Positions 33,525 through 42,017 are shown, numbered from the stretch's first letter. The stretch is DNA of 64,000 bases from RHLJ01 sp965601955 (GCA_965601955.1 OZ271855.1:2542001-2606000), one strand, 5' to 3'. Notes: generated by a model from the letters alone, not told the origin. A program made the numbers and translations.

Positions 33525-36022
33525 TGAAGTCCACTCTCTCACTCCTATTCATCTTACTTATTACTCTTACCACCCAGGCCCAGGATAAGTCCATCCTTTT
33601 CCAGGTAGATATGAGTTACCAAATCAAAAAAGGAAGCTTTGACCCTTCTTCTGAATTTATAGATGTCGCTGGTACCTTTAATGGTTGGGGAGGAAATCTT
33701 ATCCAACTCAATGATGCCGATGATGACTCTGTCTATTCTGTAGAAGTAGGAGGTTTCACCATTGGACAGGAAATTGAATATAAATTCAGGTATAACGGGG
33801 TATGGAATGACAGAGAGGAATTTCCTGGCGCTGGAAATAACCGAAGATATACGGTAGTTGCAGATACCAACGTCATCCTGGTATGGTATAATAATGAAGT
33901 AGATCCGGATGGCCCTCCAACCGCAGGATTTCAAACCTCAAGCAGGAGTATTTTTCAGAATAGCCTCGTTCAGTTTAATGATTTAAGCTCGGGTAAAGTA
34001 ACCAGCTATTCCTGGACCTTTGAAGGAGGAACTCCTGATACATCATCGGATGCTGAACCTGCCATTAGGTATTTAGAGACTGGTTTGTTTGATGTGGAGC
34101 TTATTGTGTCGGATGGAGAAGTATTCGATACCCTCTTTTATGAGAATTATATAGAAGTGACTGAGCGGGTGTTGTCAGAAACCAAATGGTGGAACGAATC
34201 GGTCTTCTATGAAATATTTGTTCGAAGTTTTTATGACTCAGACGGAGATGGAATAGGTGATTTCAACGGGTTGACCCAAAAACTGGATTACCTTAATGAC
34301 GGTGATCCCAATACCGATACTGATCTGGGAATTACCGGGATCTGGTTGATGCCCATCCATGACTCTCCCTCCTACCACGGCTATGATGTAGTCGATTATC
34401 GTTCTATCAACCCGGATTACGGAACTATGGAAGACTTCGAAAACTTCCTTTCTGAGGCTCATGATCGTGGCATTAGGGTAATCATTGACCTGGTGATGAA
34501 TCATAGTTCTACCGAACATCCATGGTTTATCGAATCGGCTGCTGGAAATCCTCAGTACAGGGACTTCTACCGTTGGAGTGATACAAACCCCGGCTATACT
34601 GGTCCATGGGGGCAAACAGTATGGCACTCAAGAAATGGTGAATATTACTATGGATTGTTCTGGGGAGGAATGCCCGACTTAAACTATGATAGCGAAGCTT
34701 TGAAAGACTCAATGTTCGCGGTAGCAGAATTTTGGTTATCTGATATAGGAGTAGATGGTTTTAGGCAGGATGCAGTGCTTTATATTGATGAGGATGGTTC
34801 TCAGTTAAAGAATACCGATGAGACCTTTCAATTCTGGCAAGACTTCAATACTCATGTTAAATCTATCAACCCGGATGCCTTTAATGTGGGTGAAGCCTGG
34901 GAGCCCACCAATATCGTCCTCGATTATATTTCCAATGATCGTTTAGATTATGCCTTTGAATTTGATTTAGCCAATGCTATTCTGAATTCGGTAAATAGCG
35001 GAAATTCTGCTTCTACTATTTCTCAAATGCAGAAAGTGTATGATGTATATCCCTTTCTTCAGTATGGAACCTTTCTAACCAATCATGACCAAAACCGGGT
35101 TATGAATGTGTTAGGACAGGATATAAACAAAGCTAAAGTAGCGGCTTCCCTCCTGCTCACCTTGCCAGGCATTCCCTATTTATACTATGGTGAAGAAGTA
35201 GGAATGCTGGGACAAAAACCAGATGAAGATATTCGGCTACCTATGCAGTGGAGTGATGAATCGAACGCTGGGTTTACTTCTGGTTCTCCCTGGAGAAGCC
35301 CTAATTCAAACTTTGCGGATTTCAATGTTGAGGTAATGAGTGAGGATGAAAATTCTCTCTTCAACCATTATAGAGATTTGATTCAGATAAGAAATAAAGA
35401 GTGGTACTCAGGCTTTTCTATAGGTGAGCTAGAGATCGGGTATTCTGAAGAATCCAATATGATTATCTATTTAAGGGAAAATGGTGGATACAATTTAGTT
35501 GTAGCCATTAATCTGGGAGCAACTCCCATAGAAAATGCCAATGCTTCATTCTCAAAAAACTTTTTTTGGTACGGAAGTTCATCTGCAGGTTGGTATCCGG
35601 AAATAGTTTATGGAGATGAAGGAGATGGAGAGTTTATTGCAGAGTTTGACAAATCAAACGTAAATCAAATTATTTCAAATATTAATCTGTCCCCTTACGA
35701 AACAAAAATCCTTAATTACGCACCATTATTAACTTCGAATGAAGTAAATACCAACATTGAGTCCTACACCCTATCTCAAAACTATCCCAACCCCTTCAAC
35801 CCAACTTCCACCATCTCATTCTATTTACCTCAAGCTTCGGAAGTAAAACTCCAGGTATTTGATATTACCGGCCGTTTGGTTAGTACCCTGGTTAATGAGA
35901 AAAGAATAGCCGGCTCTCATTCCATACAATTTGAAGGGTCAAATCTTTCAAGTGGCGTGTACTTCTACAGGTTGGAAGCAGGAGATTTTGTTTCGACCAG
36001 AAAAATGACTTTGATTAAATAA
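33524..36022 (+). CDS. Secreted alpha-amylase family enzyme with PKD and T9SS sorting domain
   Basis: An 832-residue secreted GH13 enzyme. Order: signal peptide (1-20); glycogen/starch-binding beta domain (about 25-128, GTFNGWGGNLIQL); PKD domain (about 130-205, VQFNDLSSGKVTSYSWTFEGG); GH13 barrel (about 215-640) with VIDLVMNHSS, nucleophile Asp in VDGFRQDA, acid Glu in FNVGEAWEP and Asp in FLTNHDQNR; a beta sandwich; and a type A T9SS C-terminal domain (about 755-832, QNYPNPFNP...GVYFYRLEAGDF). It should be exported by Sec, carried across the outer membrane by T9SS and trimmed. The ATG overlaps the previous stop by one base, linking it to the SatD operon. Confidence 0.95.
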   Translation: MKSTLSLLFILLITLTTQAQDKSILFQVDMSYQIKKGSFDPSSEFIDVAGTFNGWGGNLIQLNDADDDSVYSVEVGGFTIGQEIEYKFRYNGVWNDREEFPGAGNNRRYTVVADTNVILVWYNNEVDPDGPPTAGFQTSSRSIFQNSLVQFNDLSSGKVTSYSWTFEGGTPDTSSDAEPAIRYLETGLFDVELIVSDGEVFDTLFYENYIEVTERVLSETKWWNESVFYEIFVRSFYDSDGDGIGDFNGLTQKLDYLNDGDPNTDTDLGITGIWLMPIHDSPSYHGYDVVDYRSINPDYGTMEDFENFLSEAHDRGIRVIIDLVMNHSSTEHPWFIESAAGNPQYRDFYRWSDTNPGYTGPWGQTVWHSRNGEYYYGLFWGGMPDLNYDSEALKDSMFAVAEFWLSDIGVDGFRQDAVLYIDEDGSQLKNTDETFQFWQDFNTHVKSINPDAFNVGEAWEPTNIVLDYISNDRLDYAFEFDLANAILNSVNSGNSASTISQMQKVYDVYPFLQYGTFLTNHDQNRVMNVLGQDINKAKVAASLLLTLPGIPYLYYGEEVGMLGQKPDEDIRLPMQWSDESNAGFTSGSPWRSPNSNFADFNVEVMSEDENSLFNHYRDLIQIRNKEWYSGFSIGELEIGYSEESNMIIYLRENGGYNLVVAINLGATPIENANASFSKNFFWYGSSSAGWYPEIVYGDEGDGEFIAEFDKSNVNQIISNINLSPYETKILNYAPLLTSNEVNTNIESYTLSQNYPNPFNPTSTISFYLPQASEVKLQVFDITGRLVSTLVNEKRIAGSHSIQFEGSNLSSGVYFYRLEAGDFVSTRKMTLIK

Positions 36023-36024
36023 TT

Positions 36025-36086
36025 AATTAGGAATATGCAATTAGGAATAGAGTAAGCTTCTTATTCCTAATTGCATATTCCTAATT
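36025..36086 (+). terminator. 25-bp perfect hairpin after the amylase gene, family D
   Basis: Bases 36025-36049 (AATTAGGAATATGCAATTAG...) are exactly complementary to 36062-36086 around a 12-nt loop. It begins 3 bp after the stop. There is no U-tract, but the stem is very stable and could block 3' decay or help termination. A related hairpin with the same AATTAGGAATATG core is at 37993-38037. Confidence 0.7.
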
Positions 36087-36087
36087 T

Positions 36088-36165
36088 CTAATTCGCCTGT
36101 TTTAGATATTCATCAATTCTACACAAAGCATCTCTAAGTTGTCTCTTGTCAATAAATCTTAGAGG
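36088..36165 (-). pseudogene. Possible gene-tail remnant
   Basis: On the minus strand this reads PLRFIDKRQLRDALCRID then EYLKQAN and stop. There is no start upstream, since the divergent gene begins at 36171. It resembles the C-terminal helix of an aminotransferase-like protein, but it is too short to be sure. The end (KQAN, stop, then AAATTAGGAATATG) is the same as the end of the anti-sigma-like gene at 38039, so part of it may be a repeat-associated duplication. Confidence 0.3.
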
Positions 36166-36170
36166 TACAT

Positions 36171-37964
36171 ATGATTACGTCAAATCCACACACTTTTCAC
36201 ATCCCGGTAATGGGAACCGGGTACACTATCGATACTCCTATAAAAGTAGCTCATTATGGTATTCCTTCCGTTATTTCAATCATCGATCATCGGTTGACCG
36301 AACAAATGCGCGAATATTACTGTGACAAATATAGCTTAGAGTATAAAAGTATTGATGAATCTGAACCGGATTCAAGGGCTAGAAGAATTACCGCCTACCT
36401 GAACCTTGTTCAATATATTGTGAACAAGAAATTCAATGAGCTTAAGCAATCTGAATTCATTGAAGGCTCAGAAATCACCAAATACTTTGAGCTTCTTCCG
36501 GATTACTCCCCTCTCAAATTAGCTTATAATGAGATGAGCAAACTCCGGGGAGAGCAACAACAAAAAGCGCAAAAAGAATTAAGAAAACAGATTGTTCCAG
36601 GTTCTATTGACGTGAACATAATGACCAAAATAGATGGAAAAACCTCTAGCGAAAATAACCCTGAGCAGGATTCTTTCTATAACGACGCCCATGCTGCTTT
36701 GCGCGGTTTTGCAAAAAGTAACCTCTCTTCTTCTGTAGTATTTTCTGCAGGATTAAACCCAAGATTATATAGCTATGTAGCAAGTTTTAAGGATTTCTTT
36801 CCTGATAAAAATGGCTTCATTAAAAAGAAAGTAGTACTGAAAGTGAGTGATTATCGCTCAGCCCTGATCCAGGGGAAATTCCTAGCCAAAAAGGGAGTTT
36901 GGGTCTCTGAATACCGAATAGAGTCAGGATTAAATTGTGGGGGGCACGCATTTGCTACTGATGGTTATTTAATGGGACCTATCCTCGAAGAGTTCAATCA
37001 AAACAAAATCGAGTTGAAGGAAATTTTGGTTTCTCTGATTGAAAACCCGTTAAAAGAGATCGGTACATTCACTCATTTAGAAAAGCTGAACTTCTCTCTT
37101 TCGGTTCAGGGAGGGGTAGGAAGTTCTTTAGAGCATGAATATCTACATACAAACAAAGAAGTGGATTCGGTGGGCTGGGGCTCCCCTTTTCTTTTAGTTC
37201 CGGAAGCAGTGACTATTGATACCGAGACGCTAGACCTCCTTTCGAATGCAAAAGAAGAGGATTATTACCTGAGTCAGGTTTCACCACTTGGGGTTCCCTT
37301 CAACACGATAAAGGGGAATTCATCAGAACAGGAAAGAGATGCTCGTATCGAAGCCGGAAAACCCGGAGCCCCTTGTGTTAAGAGGTTTCTTGCATTGAAT
37401 ACCGAAGTAAGCGAAGACCCATTATGTACTGCTTCAATTAAGTATCAAAAGAAAAAGATTGATGAGCTCATGACCCAAGATTTGAACGAGCAAGATTTTA
37501 AAGCGACATTTAAAAGCATTGTTGAGAAGGCATGCCTCTGTGTAGGGCTAGGAAATGGAGCTGCTGTAGAAAAAGGATATGAACTAACAAAAGGAACCCA
37601 AGGTGTAGCTATTTGTCCTGGGCCAAATACTGCTTACTTCAAAAAAGTAGTCTCATTGAAAGAAATGGTCGATCATATTTATGGCCGGACAAATCTTGTA
37701 ACCATGATGAATCGCCCTAATATGTTCATAAAAGAGCTTCAATTATATGTTCAATACATAAAAGGAACAATAGAGCAAAACCTTGGCGAACAATCCGCAA
37801 AGCAACAACGATATATCCAGAAATTCATAACTAATTTGAACAATGGAATTGAGTACTATGAACAGCTTTTTAGTGAGGCAGCAGCTCAATTTGGAGAAGT
37901 AAGTGAACGGGCAAAACAAGAACTAGAACGAGCAAGAAGAGAACTTTCTCTATTCCAGGTTTAG
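36171..37964 (+). CDS. Uncharacterised 597-residue protein with cysteine clusters
   Basis: I recognise no named family. An AGAGG ribosome site (36161-36165) supports the ATG at 36171. The N-terminus (IPVMGTGYTIDTPIKVAHYG, then IPSVISIID) reads like the first strands of a TIM barrel of the nitronate monooxygenase/IMPDH sort. The middle has LNCGGHAFATDGYLMGP, SLSVQGGVGSS and VGWGSPFLLVPEAVTID. The later part holds several cysteines: GAPCVKRF, DPLCTASI, ACLCVGLGNGA and AICPGPN. This spacing could hold an Fe-S cluster. The last 100 residues are helical. There is no signal peptide, so it is probably a cytoplasmic redox enzyme. It lies alone between hairpins. Confidence 0.7.
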   Translation: MITSNPHTFHIPVMGTGYTIDTPIKVAHYGIPSVISIIDHRLTEQMREYYCDKYSLEYKSIDESEPDSRARRITAYLNLVQYIVNKKFNELKQSEFIEGSEITKYFELLPDYSPLKLAYNEMSKLRGEQQQKAQKELRKQIVPGSIDVNIMTKIDGKTSSENNPEQDSFYNDAHAALRGFAKSNLSSSVVFSAGLNPRLYSYVASFKDFFPDKNGFIKKKVVLKVSDYRSALIQGKFLAKKGVWVSEYRIESGLNCGGHAFATDGYLMGPILEEFNQNKIELKEILVSLIENPLKEIGTFTHLEKLNFSLSVQGGVGSSLEHEYLHTNKEVDSVGWGSPFLLVPEAVTIDTETLDLLSNAKEEDYYLSQVSPLGVPFNTIKGNSSEQERDARIEAGKPGAPCVKRFLALNTEVSEDPLCTASIKYQKKKIDELMTQDLNEQDFKATFKSIVEKACLCVGLGNGAAVEKGYELTKGTQGVAICPGPNTAYFKKVVSLKEMVDHIYGRTNLVTMMNRPNMFIKELQLYVQYIKGTIEQNLGEQSAKQQRYIQKFITNLNNGIEYYEQLFSEAAAQFGEVSERAKQELERARRELSLFQV

Positions 37965-37992
37965 ATAATTAATTAGGAGTAGATCAATATAG

Positions 37993-38037
37993 AATTAGGA
38001 ATATGGGAGACTATTCCTAATTCCCATATTCCTAATT
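37993..38037. terminator. 16-bp perfect hairpin between convergent genes, family D
   Basis: AATTAGGAATATGGGA (37993-38008) pairs with TCCCATATTCCTAATT (38022-38037) around a 13-nt loop. It lies between the convergent stops of the 597-residue protein (37964) and the anti-sigma-like gene (38039), so it could act in both directions. Confidence 0.7.
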
Positions 38038-38038
38038 T

Positions 38039-38242
38039 CTAATTCGCTTGCTTCAACAAACGTAGCGTCTCCATCAATTTTTTCCCCTCCTTCGCGGAGA
38101 ATGCCAGTTCACGGAGATCATCATCATAAACCAGCAACTCCTCGAAGGTCTCTCTCTCAACGGATCCTATGTCGTCGTCTACATAAGCTGTTATAAAATC
38201 TTCGATTACCGGGTGGTATTCCTTATCAATAAAACTTCTCAT
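38039..38242 (-). CDS. Very short anti-sigma-like protein
   Basis: A 67-residue acidic protein beginning MRSFIDKEYHPVIEDFITAY. Its DDIGSVERETFEELLVYDDDL segment (given in part as VERETFEELLVYDDDL) resembles the N-terminal anti-sigma domain that grips region 2/4 of ECF sigma factors. There is no zinc-binding HxxxCxxC and no membrane helix, which typical anti-sigma factors have. It follows the sigma gene by 41 bp on the same strand, so a regulatory role is likely but inferred. It could be a soluble anti-sigma factor or a truncated one. Confidence 0.6.
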   Translation of the reverse strand: MRSFIDKEYHPVIEDFITAYVDDDIGSVERETFEELLVYDDDLRELAFSAKEGKKLMETLRLLKQAN

Positions 38243-38283
38243 ATGGTAATGCTAGTCCATCTTTAGAACCTCTAACTCGGATT

Positions 38284-38895
38284 CTAGAAAGATGTTCCCA
38301 TATCCACATAACTTCCAATCATCTGCTGAATTTGTGCTCTCCCACGGTTGATCCTGGATTTAACGGTTCCCATTGCTACACCAGTCAGCTCAGCAATTTC
38401 TTCATAGGTCAACTCTTGCAAATCACGATATATCACTACCTCTCTGAATTCAGGAGCTAAGTTCATCAGGGCTTTTTCTAGCTGCTCAATGCTTAGTTGT
38501 TGATGGAGTTCTTCATCTTGCAAGATGCTTCTATCCTCAATAGTAAGCTCAAAATCCGTAGGATCTGATTCATCCTTATGGATAGAAACCTGCTGCATTC
38601 GTGACTTCTTTTTATACAAACTCTTGGCAAGGTTAAGAGCAATCGTATACATCCAGGTACTGAATTTGGCGATTCTTACATAAGACTGCTTGCTCTTATG
38701 AACTCTCAAAAAGGTTTCCTGAACAAGGTCCTCACAATCCTGGTGATTGTGAGTATACCGGTACAAAAAATTATGGAGACGGTCGGTATAGCGGTTAACC
38801 AGTTCATTAAAGGCAAGAGTCTTTCCCTCTTGAAAATATTCCATTAAGTCTTCATCACTATAGCTTGCAATAACAGCATGATTGAACGTATCCAT
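38284..38895 (-). CDS. ECF-type RNA polymerase sigma factor
   Basis: A 203-residue sigma-70 family protein. Region 2 is visible as LAFNELVNRYTDRLHNFLYRY then DCEDLVQETFLRVH and FSTWMYTIALNLAKSLYKK. Region 4 is LAPEFREVVIYRDLQELTYEEIAELTGVAMGTVKSRINRGRAQ (here in parts: LTYEEIAELTGVAMGTVKSR). There is no region 3 or 1.1. It directs RNA polymerase to a special promoter set. It is followed by a short anti-sigma-like gene. No matching target promoter is obvious in the window. Confidence 0.93.
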   Translation of the reverse strand: MDTFNHAVIASYSDEDLMEYFQEGKTLAFNELVNRYTDRLHNFLYRYTHNHQDCEDLVQETFLRVHKSKQSYVRIAKFSTWMYTIALNLAKSLYKKKSRMQQVSIHKDESDPTDFELTIEDRSILQDEELHQQLSIEQLEKALMNLAPEFREVVIYRDLQELTYEEIAELTGVAMGTVKSRINRGRAQIQQMIGSYVDMGTSF

Positions 38896-38949
38896 TTTCG
38901 ATCTCCAGATTTCATTCCAGTTAATGTTAATCGGCGATCGACAGCTGGT

Positions 38950-40008
38950 TTAGCCAATCATTCGCCTAACAAGGAGGAATAAAATCGAAGTGGAGTCGAG
39001 TGTAGAGAACCCTTTAATGGATTTATCGGCATCAAGCAGGGCTTCAAAAACCCTGGGCATGTCACCGTATCTGAATTGAGAGGCATCATCCCACAACTTA
39101 TTGAAGTACCAGTTGTTGCTGATGCCCAGCTGAGCCTGAACTTGTTGTTTAGCATTACCACGGTCGGCCAGCCTTCTAATCTGCCAGATATTCACAAACA
39201 CACTGTAAAAGAACCCCACGAGTCGGATTAACTCCCCCGTGTCTGTTTTACTGTGTTGCAACATCTGTTCCGAGATAAATAAAGCTCTCTCTAAATCTCT
39301 CTTGATAACCGCCTCTTTGAGCTCCAGGGCAGTATATTCGCGGTATGAGCCTATTATTTTTTTAACATCGGCTTCAGAAACAGACTCAGAAGTGTCCACA
39401 AAAGTGCACACTTTGTCTATTTCTGTAGACAACAGTTGAAGGTTATTACCTACAAACTGGGCTAATAACTGAGCAGCCCCAGGGTCTATTTTCTTCTTGT
39501 GATGAGATTCTACCCATCCGATAACCCATTCAGGAACCAGGTAATCAGGCATAGATTCAAACTGATGGAAACCAACATTAGGGTTCTTAGAAATTACTTT
39601 TCCAATCTTTGTATTTCCTGCTGGCTTTGAGGTATCAAAAAGAACTAAGAGACAGGCTGGATTCGGATTCTCGAAGTAAGCAATAAAGTCATTCATATCT
39701 CCTTCACCAGCTGCACCTTTTGAAGTTTGAAGGAAATTGCGGATGATAAGCACCCTTCGCTCAGCCATCATCGGGAAACTTCGGGCAATGCCAAGTACTT
39801 TAGCCGGACTTATATCCTGACCATACAGTAAATCAAAGTTAAAGTCCTTTTCGTGTTCAGGAAGAATATTCGAAAAACGATCCAGCAGTTGGTCCAGGTA
39901 GAACTCCTCCTCTCCAAATAAATAATAGACAGATTTAAAGGAGCCTGAATCTACTTCTTGCAGAAGTTGTTGATAGATAGCCGAACTGTTTTGCTTTTTT
40001 GCTGCCAT
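38950..40008 (-). CDS. holA: DNA polymerase III subunit delta
   Basis: A 352-residue clamp-loader subunit that opens the sliding clamp. It has the AAA+-like fold without a Walker A motif. Landmarks include VYYLFGEEEFYLDQLLDR near the N-terminus, RRVLIIRNF, a LSTEIDKVCTF helix and the C-terminal FSTLDSTSILFLLVRRM collar. Length fits the bacterial delta subunit. It lies 54 bp upstream of the sigma-factor gene on the same strand but probably has its own promoter in 40009-40147. Confidence 0.92.
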   Translation of the reverse strand: MAAKKQNSSAIYQQLLQEVDSGSFKSVYYLFGEEEFYLDQLLDRFSNILPEHEKDFNFDLLYGQDISPAKVLGIARSFPMMAERRVLIIRNFLQTSKGAAGEGDMNDFIAYFENPNPACLLVLFDTSKPAGNTKIGKVISKNPNVGFHQFESMPDYLVPEWVIGWVESHHKKKIDPGAAQLLAQFVGNNLQLLSTEIDKVCTFVDTSESVSEADVKKIIGSYREYTALELKEAVIKRDLERALFISEQMLQHSKTDTGELIRLVGFFYSVFVNIWQIRRLADRGNAKQQVQAQLGISNNWYFNKLWDDASQFRYGDMPRVFEALLDADKSIKGFSTLDSTSILFLLVRRMIG

Positions 40009-40147
40009 AAAGAAAGCAAAGATACATAAGCAGTTCGTAGTTCGCTGGGAAATCGTCTATAAATAGTCTACCAAAATCATTTTTGTGTAACGAACAATCC
40101 AACCCTTCTCTTCCTCCCAAATCAAACACCTTAATTCGAATACGAAA

Positions 40148-40486
40148 ATGAAAAAATATTCTTACTTGATAATACTGGGTTGGCTATTTGTAAGCTTTTC
40201 ATGTAGTGAAGCATCTGATTCAGAGCCTGACACATCCTTCGATCTGAATGTTACAAGTGCATTCGAGATTGATGTGGACTTCCATATTCAACCTGTTGGT
40301 GGTGCGGTTGAAAACTATGGAACGATATCTTTTGAAGAGACAAGAACAGTTACTGATCTTCAATTATCGGTAGACCATATCGTTACCGTAACAGAAGTGA
40401 GCGCTCAACCCGACAACTGGTATGCACAATTTACCATCAATAATCCTACCGCTGATACAACTTTAGTTCTAGCCCCTCAGTTTTAA
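40148..40486 (+). CDS. Small lipoprotein of unknown function
   Basis: A 112-residue protein with a lipoprotein signal (IILGWLFVSFSC, lipobox Cys at about residue 19). A beta-rich domain of about 90 residues follows (FDLNVTSAFEIDVDFHI, VTEVSAQPDNWYAQFTI). The mature start is rich in Ser, Glu and Asp. It should be anchored in the inner or outer membrane. I see no family signature. A strong terminator follows at 40491-40522, so it is a single-gene transcript. Confidence 0.7.
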   Translation: MKKYSYLIILGWLFVSFSCSEASDSEPDTSFDLNVTSAFEIDVDFHIQPVGGAVENYGTISFEETRTVTDLQLSVDHIVTVTEVSAQPDNWYAQFTINNPTADTTLVLAPQF

Positions 40487-40490
40487 TCCT

Positions 40491-40522
40491 TACCCCTACT
40501 TAACGGTAGGGGTAGTTTTTTC
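40491..40522 (+). terminator. Rho-independent terminator after the lipoprotein gene
   Basis: TACCCCTAC pairs with GTAGGGGTA (9 bp) around TTAACG and is followed by GTTTTTT. It begins 4 bp after the stop codon. Confidence 0.9.
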
Positions 40523-40561
40523 CCTTCCCTCTTTCTGATTTGACCTCCTCATATTTTTTAC

Positions 40562-40607
40562 TTGCGTAACCGAATAGTTACACATATATTTGTAACCATT
40601 CGGTTAC
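40562..40607 (+). promoter_or_regulatory. Bacteroidota-type promoter flanked by two ArsR operator sites
   Basis: A TTG at 40562-40564 and TATATTTG at 40585-40592 (20-bp spacing) fit the Bacteroidota -33/-7 promoter form TTG...TAnnTTTG. Site 1, GTAACCGAATAGTTAC (40566-40581), and site 2, GTAACCATTCGGTTAC (40592-40607), are inverted copies of each other with one mismatch, and each is itself near-palindromic. Bound repressor would cover the promoter. Confidence 0.75.
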
Positions 40608-40624
40608 ATTAAATCATTCAAATT

Positions 40625-40954
40625 ATGAGAAGAGATGTTTTTCAAGGAATTGCTGATCCCACTCGCAGAGAAATAATCAGCCTTTTAGCTAAGGGTGATC
40701 CTTTGAACCTTAATGCTATTGCAGATCAATTTGATATAAGTCGCCCTGCCATTTCGAAGCACATTAAGATATTGGAAGAGTGCAACCTAATTGACATCCA
40801 GCAAGAAGGTCGGGAACGAATATGTGAACTAAAGCCAGAAGAACTGAACCCGGTATCCGAATGGGTAGAGAAGAATATGCAGCTGTGGAACAAGCGTCTC
40901 GATGCTTTGGATAGCTACCTGAAAGAAATTCAACAAAACACCAAAAAGGATTAA
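40625..40954 (+). CDS. ArsR-type winged-helix repressor
   Basis: A 109-residue regulator with GIADPTRREIISLLAKGDPLNLNAIADQF (helices 1-3) and SRPAISKHIKILEEC as the recognition helix. The wing is LIDIQQEGRERICELKPEEL. There is no metal-binding cysteine cluster, so it belongs to the ArsR/SRPBCC-linked type rather than the metal sensors. It heads an operon with two SRPBCC genes and very likely autoregulates through the paired palindromes at 40566-40607. Confidence 0.9.
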   Translation: MRRDVFQGIADPTRREIISLLAKGDPLNLNAIADQFDISRPAISKHIKILEECNLIDIQQEGRERICELKPEELNPVSEWVEKNMQLWNKRLDALDSYLKEIQQNTKKD

Positions 40955-40956
40955 CT

Positions 40957-41457
40957 ATGACTACTGAGACAACACATGAAATACCACCTATCATCATTAC
41001 GAGAGTTTTTGATGCACCTGTGGAATTATTCTATAAAGTATGGACAGAACCGGAGCATATCGCCAAATGGTGGGGCCCTGAAGGATTCGATACCCGGGTG
41101 GAAGAGTACGATTTTCAAATTGGCGGCCGATCAAAATTTGTAATGACTGGCCCGGATGGCAAGGAATACCCTGTTACCGGCCGTTTTCTTGAGATCGTCG
41201 AAAACAAAAAAGTTGTCTCGACCGATGAATTTGGAGAGGAATACAAGGAGATGGCTAAAAAAATGGGCGTAGAGATTCCTCAAATCGATACTATCACAGC
41301 TCTTTTTGAAGAGGTGGAAGGTAAAACTAAACTTACCCTAACCATGACTTATCCTACTCAACGAGACAGAGATCTTCACGAGAACATGCATGTGGTAGAA
41401 GGCTGGAACTCCAGTTTCGATTGCCTGGACAGACACCTTTCCGACATCCAATCTTAA
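40957..41457 (+). CDS. SRPBCC (AHSA1-like) domain protein
   Basis: A 166-residue START-like protein with the family's opening IIITRVFDAPVELFYKVWTEPEHIAKWWGP (shown in part as AKWWGPEGFDTRV) and closing YPTQRDRDLHENMHVVEGW followed by a final helix. This subgroup (activator of Hsp90 ATPase homologue 1-like) forms a ligand-binding hydrophobic pocket. It starts 2 bp after the ArsR stop. ArsR-SRPBCC pairs are common in bacteria; ligands are usually unknown. It is cytoplasmic. Confidence 0.88.
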   Translation: MTTETTHEIPPIIITRVFDAPVELFYKVWTEPEHIAKWWGPEGFDTRVEEYDFQIGGRSKFVMTGPDGKEYPVTGRFLEIVENKKVVSTDEFGEEYKEMAKKMGVEIPQIDTITALFEEVEGKTKLTLTMTYPTQRDRDLHENMHVVEGWNSSFDCLDRHLSDIQS

Positions 41458-41468
41458 CACTATATGGT

Positions 41469-42017
41469 ATGACTATGAAAACGGATTACGCAACATTCAT
41501 TGATAATGACACGCTCACGTTAGAACGTCTTCTTCCCGGACCAATCGAAACCGTGTGGGCTTGTTTAACAGAATCTGAACATAAGGCGAAGTGGCTTTCC
41601 GGGGGGGATGTGGAGCCTAAAGTAGGTGGCAAAGTAACCCATAATTTTGATAACCAGAAAATCAGTGATTACCCGGAACCAACTCCTGATAAGTATAAGG
41701 ATATGCCCGATCAGGTTACAATGACCGGAGAAGTGCTCGCCTGGGAGCCTTACAACCTGTTAAGCTATACCTGGGATGAAGGTGACGGAACTTCTTCAGA
41801 AGTGATCTTTAAACTTTCTGATCAGGAAGATGGGAAAGTAAAACTCATTCTTATTCACACAAAAGTACCTGATTCAAGAGATTTTAAAGTGGGAGTAAGC
41901 GCAGGCTGGCATACCCATTTGAATATGCTCAGGAATATCCTGAAGAGAGATAAACCTGGACAATTCTGGAGTATTCATATGTCGCTCGAAGAGGAATATG
42001 AGAAGCTGATAGGCTAG
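41469..42017 (+). CDS. Second SRPBCC domain protein of the ArsR operon
   Basis: A 182-residue protein from ATG 41469 (another ATG lies at 41475; an upstream in-frame start at 41421 would overlap the preceding gene by 37 bp). LERLLPGPIETVWACLTESEHKAKWL is the SRPBCC opening (shown in part as PIETVWACLTESEHKAKWL). It shares the fold but not close sequence with its neighbour. Expression should be under the same ArsR control. The pair may form a heterodimer or act on different ligands. Confidence 0.85.
   Translation: MTMKTDYATFIDNDTLTLERLLPGPIETVWACLTESEHKAKWLSGGDVEPKVGGKVTHNFDNQKISDYPEPTPDKYKDMPDQVTMTGEVLAWEPYNLLSYTWDEGDGTSSEVIFKLSDQEDGKVKLILIHTKVPDSRDFKVGVSAGWHTHLNMLRNILKRDKPGQFWSIHMSLEEEYEKLIG

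Noticed and set aside
41421..41468. Upstream start of the second SRPBCC gene
   Set aside because: It would overlap the preceding gene by 37 bp, and the added residues are the out-of-frame reading of that gene's end.
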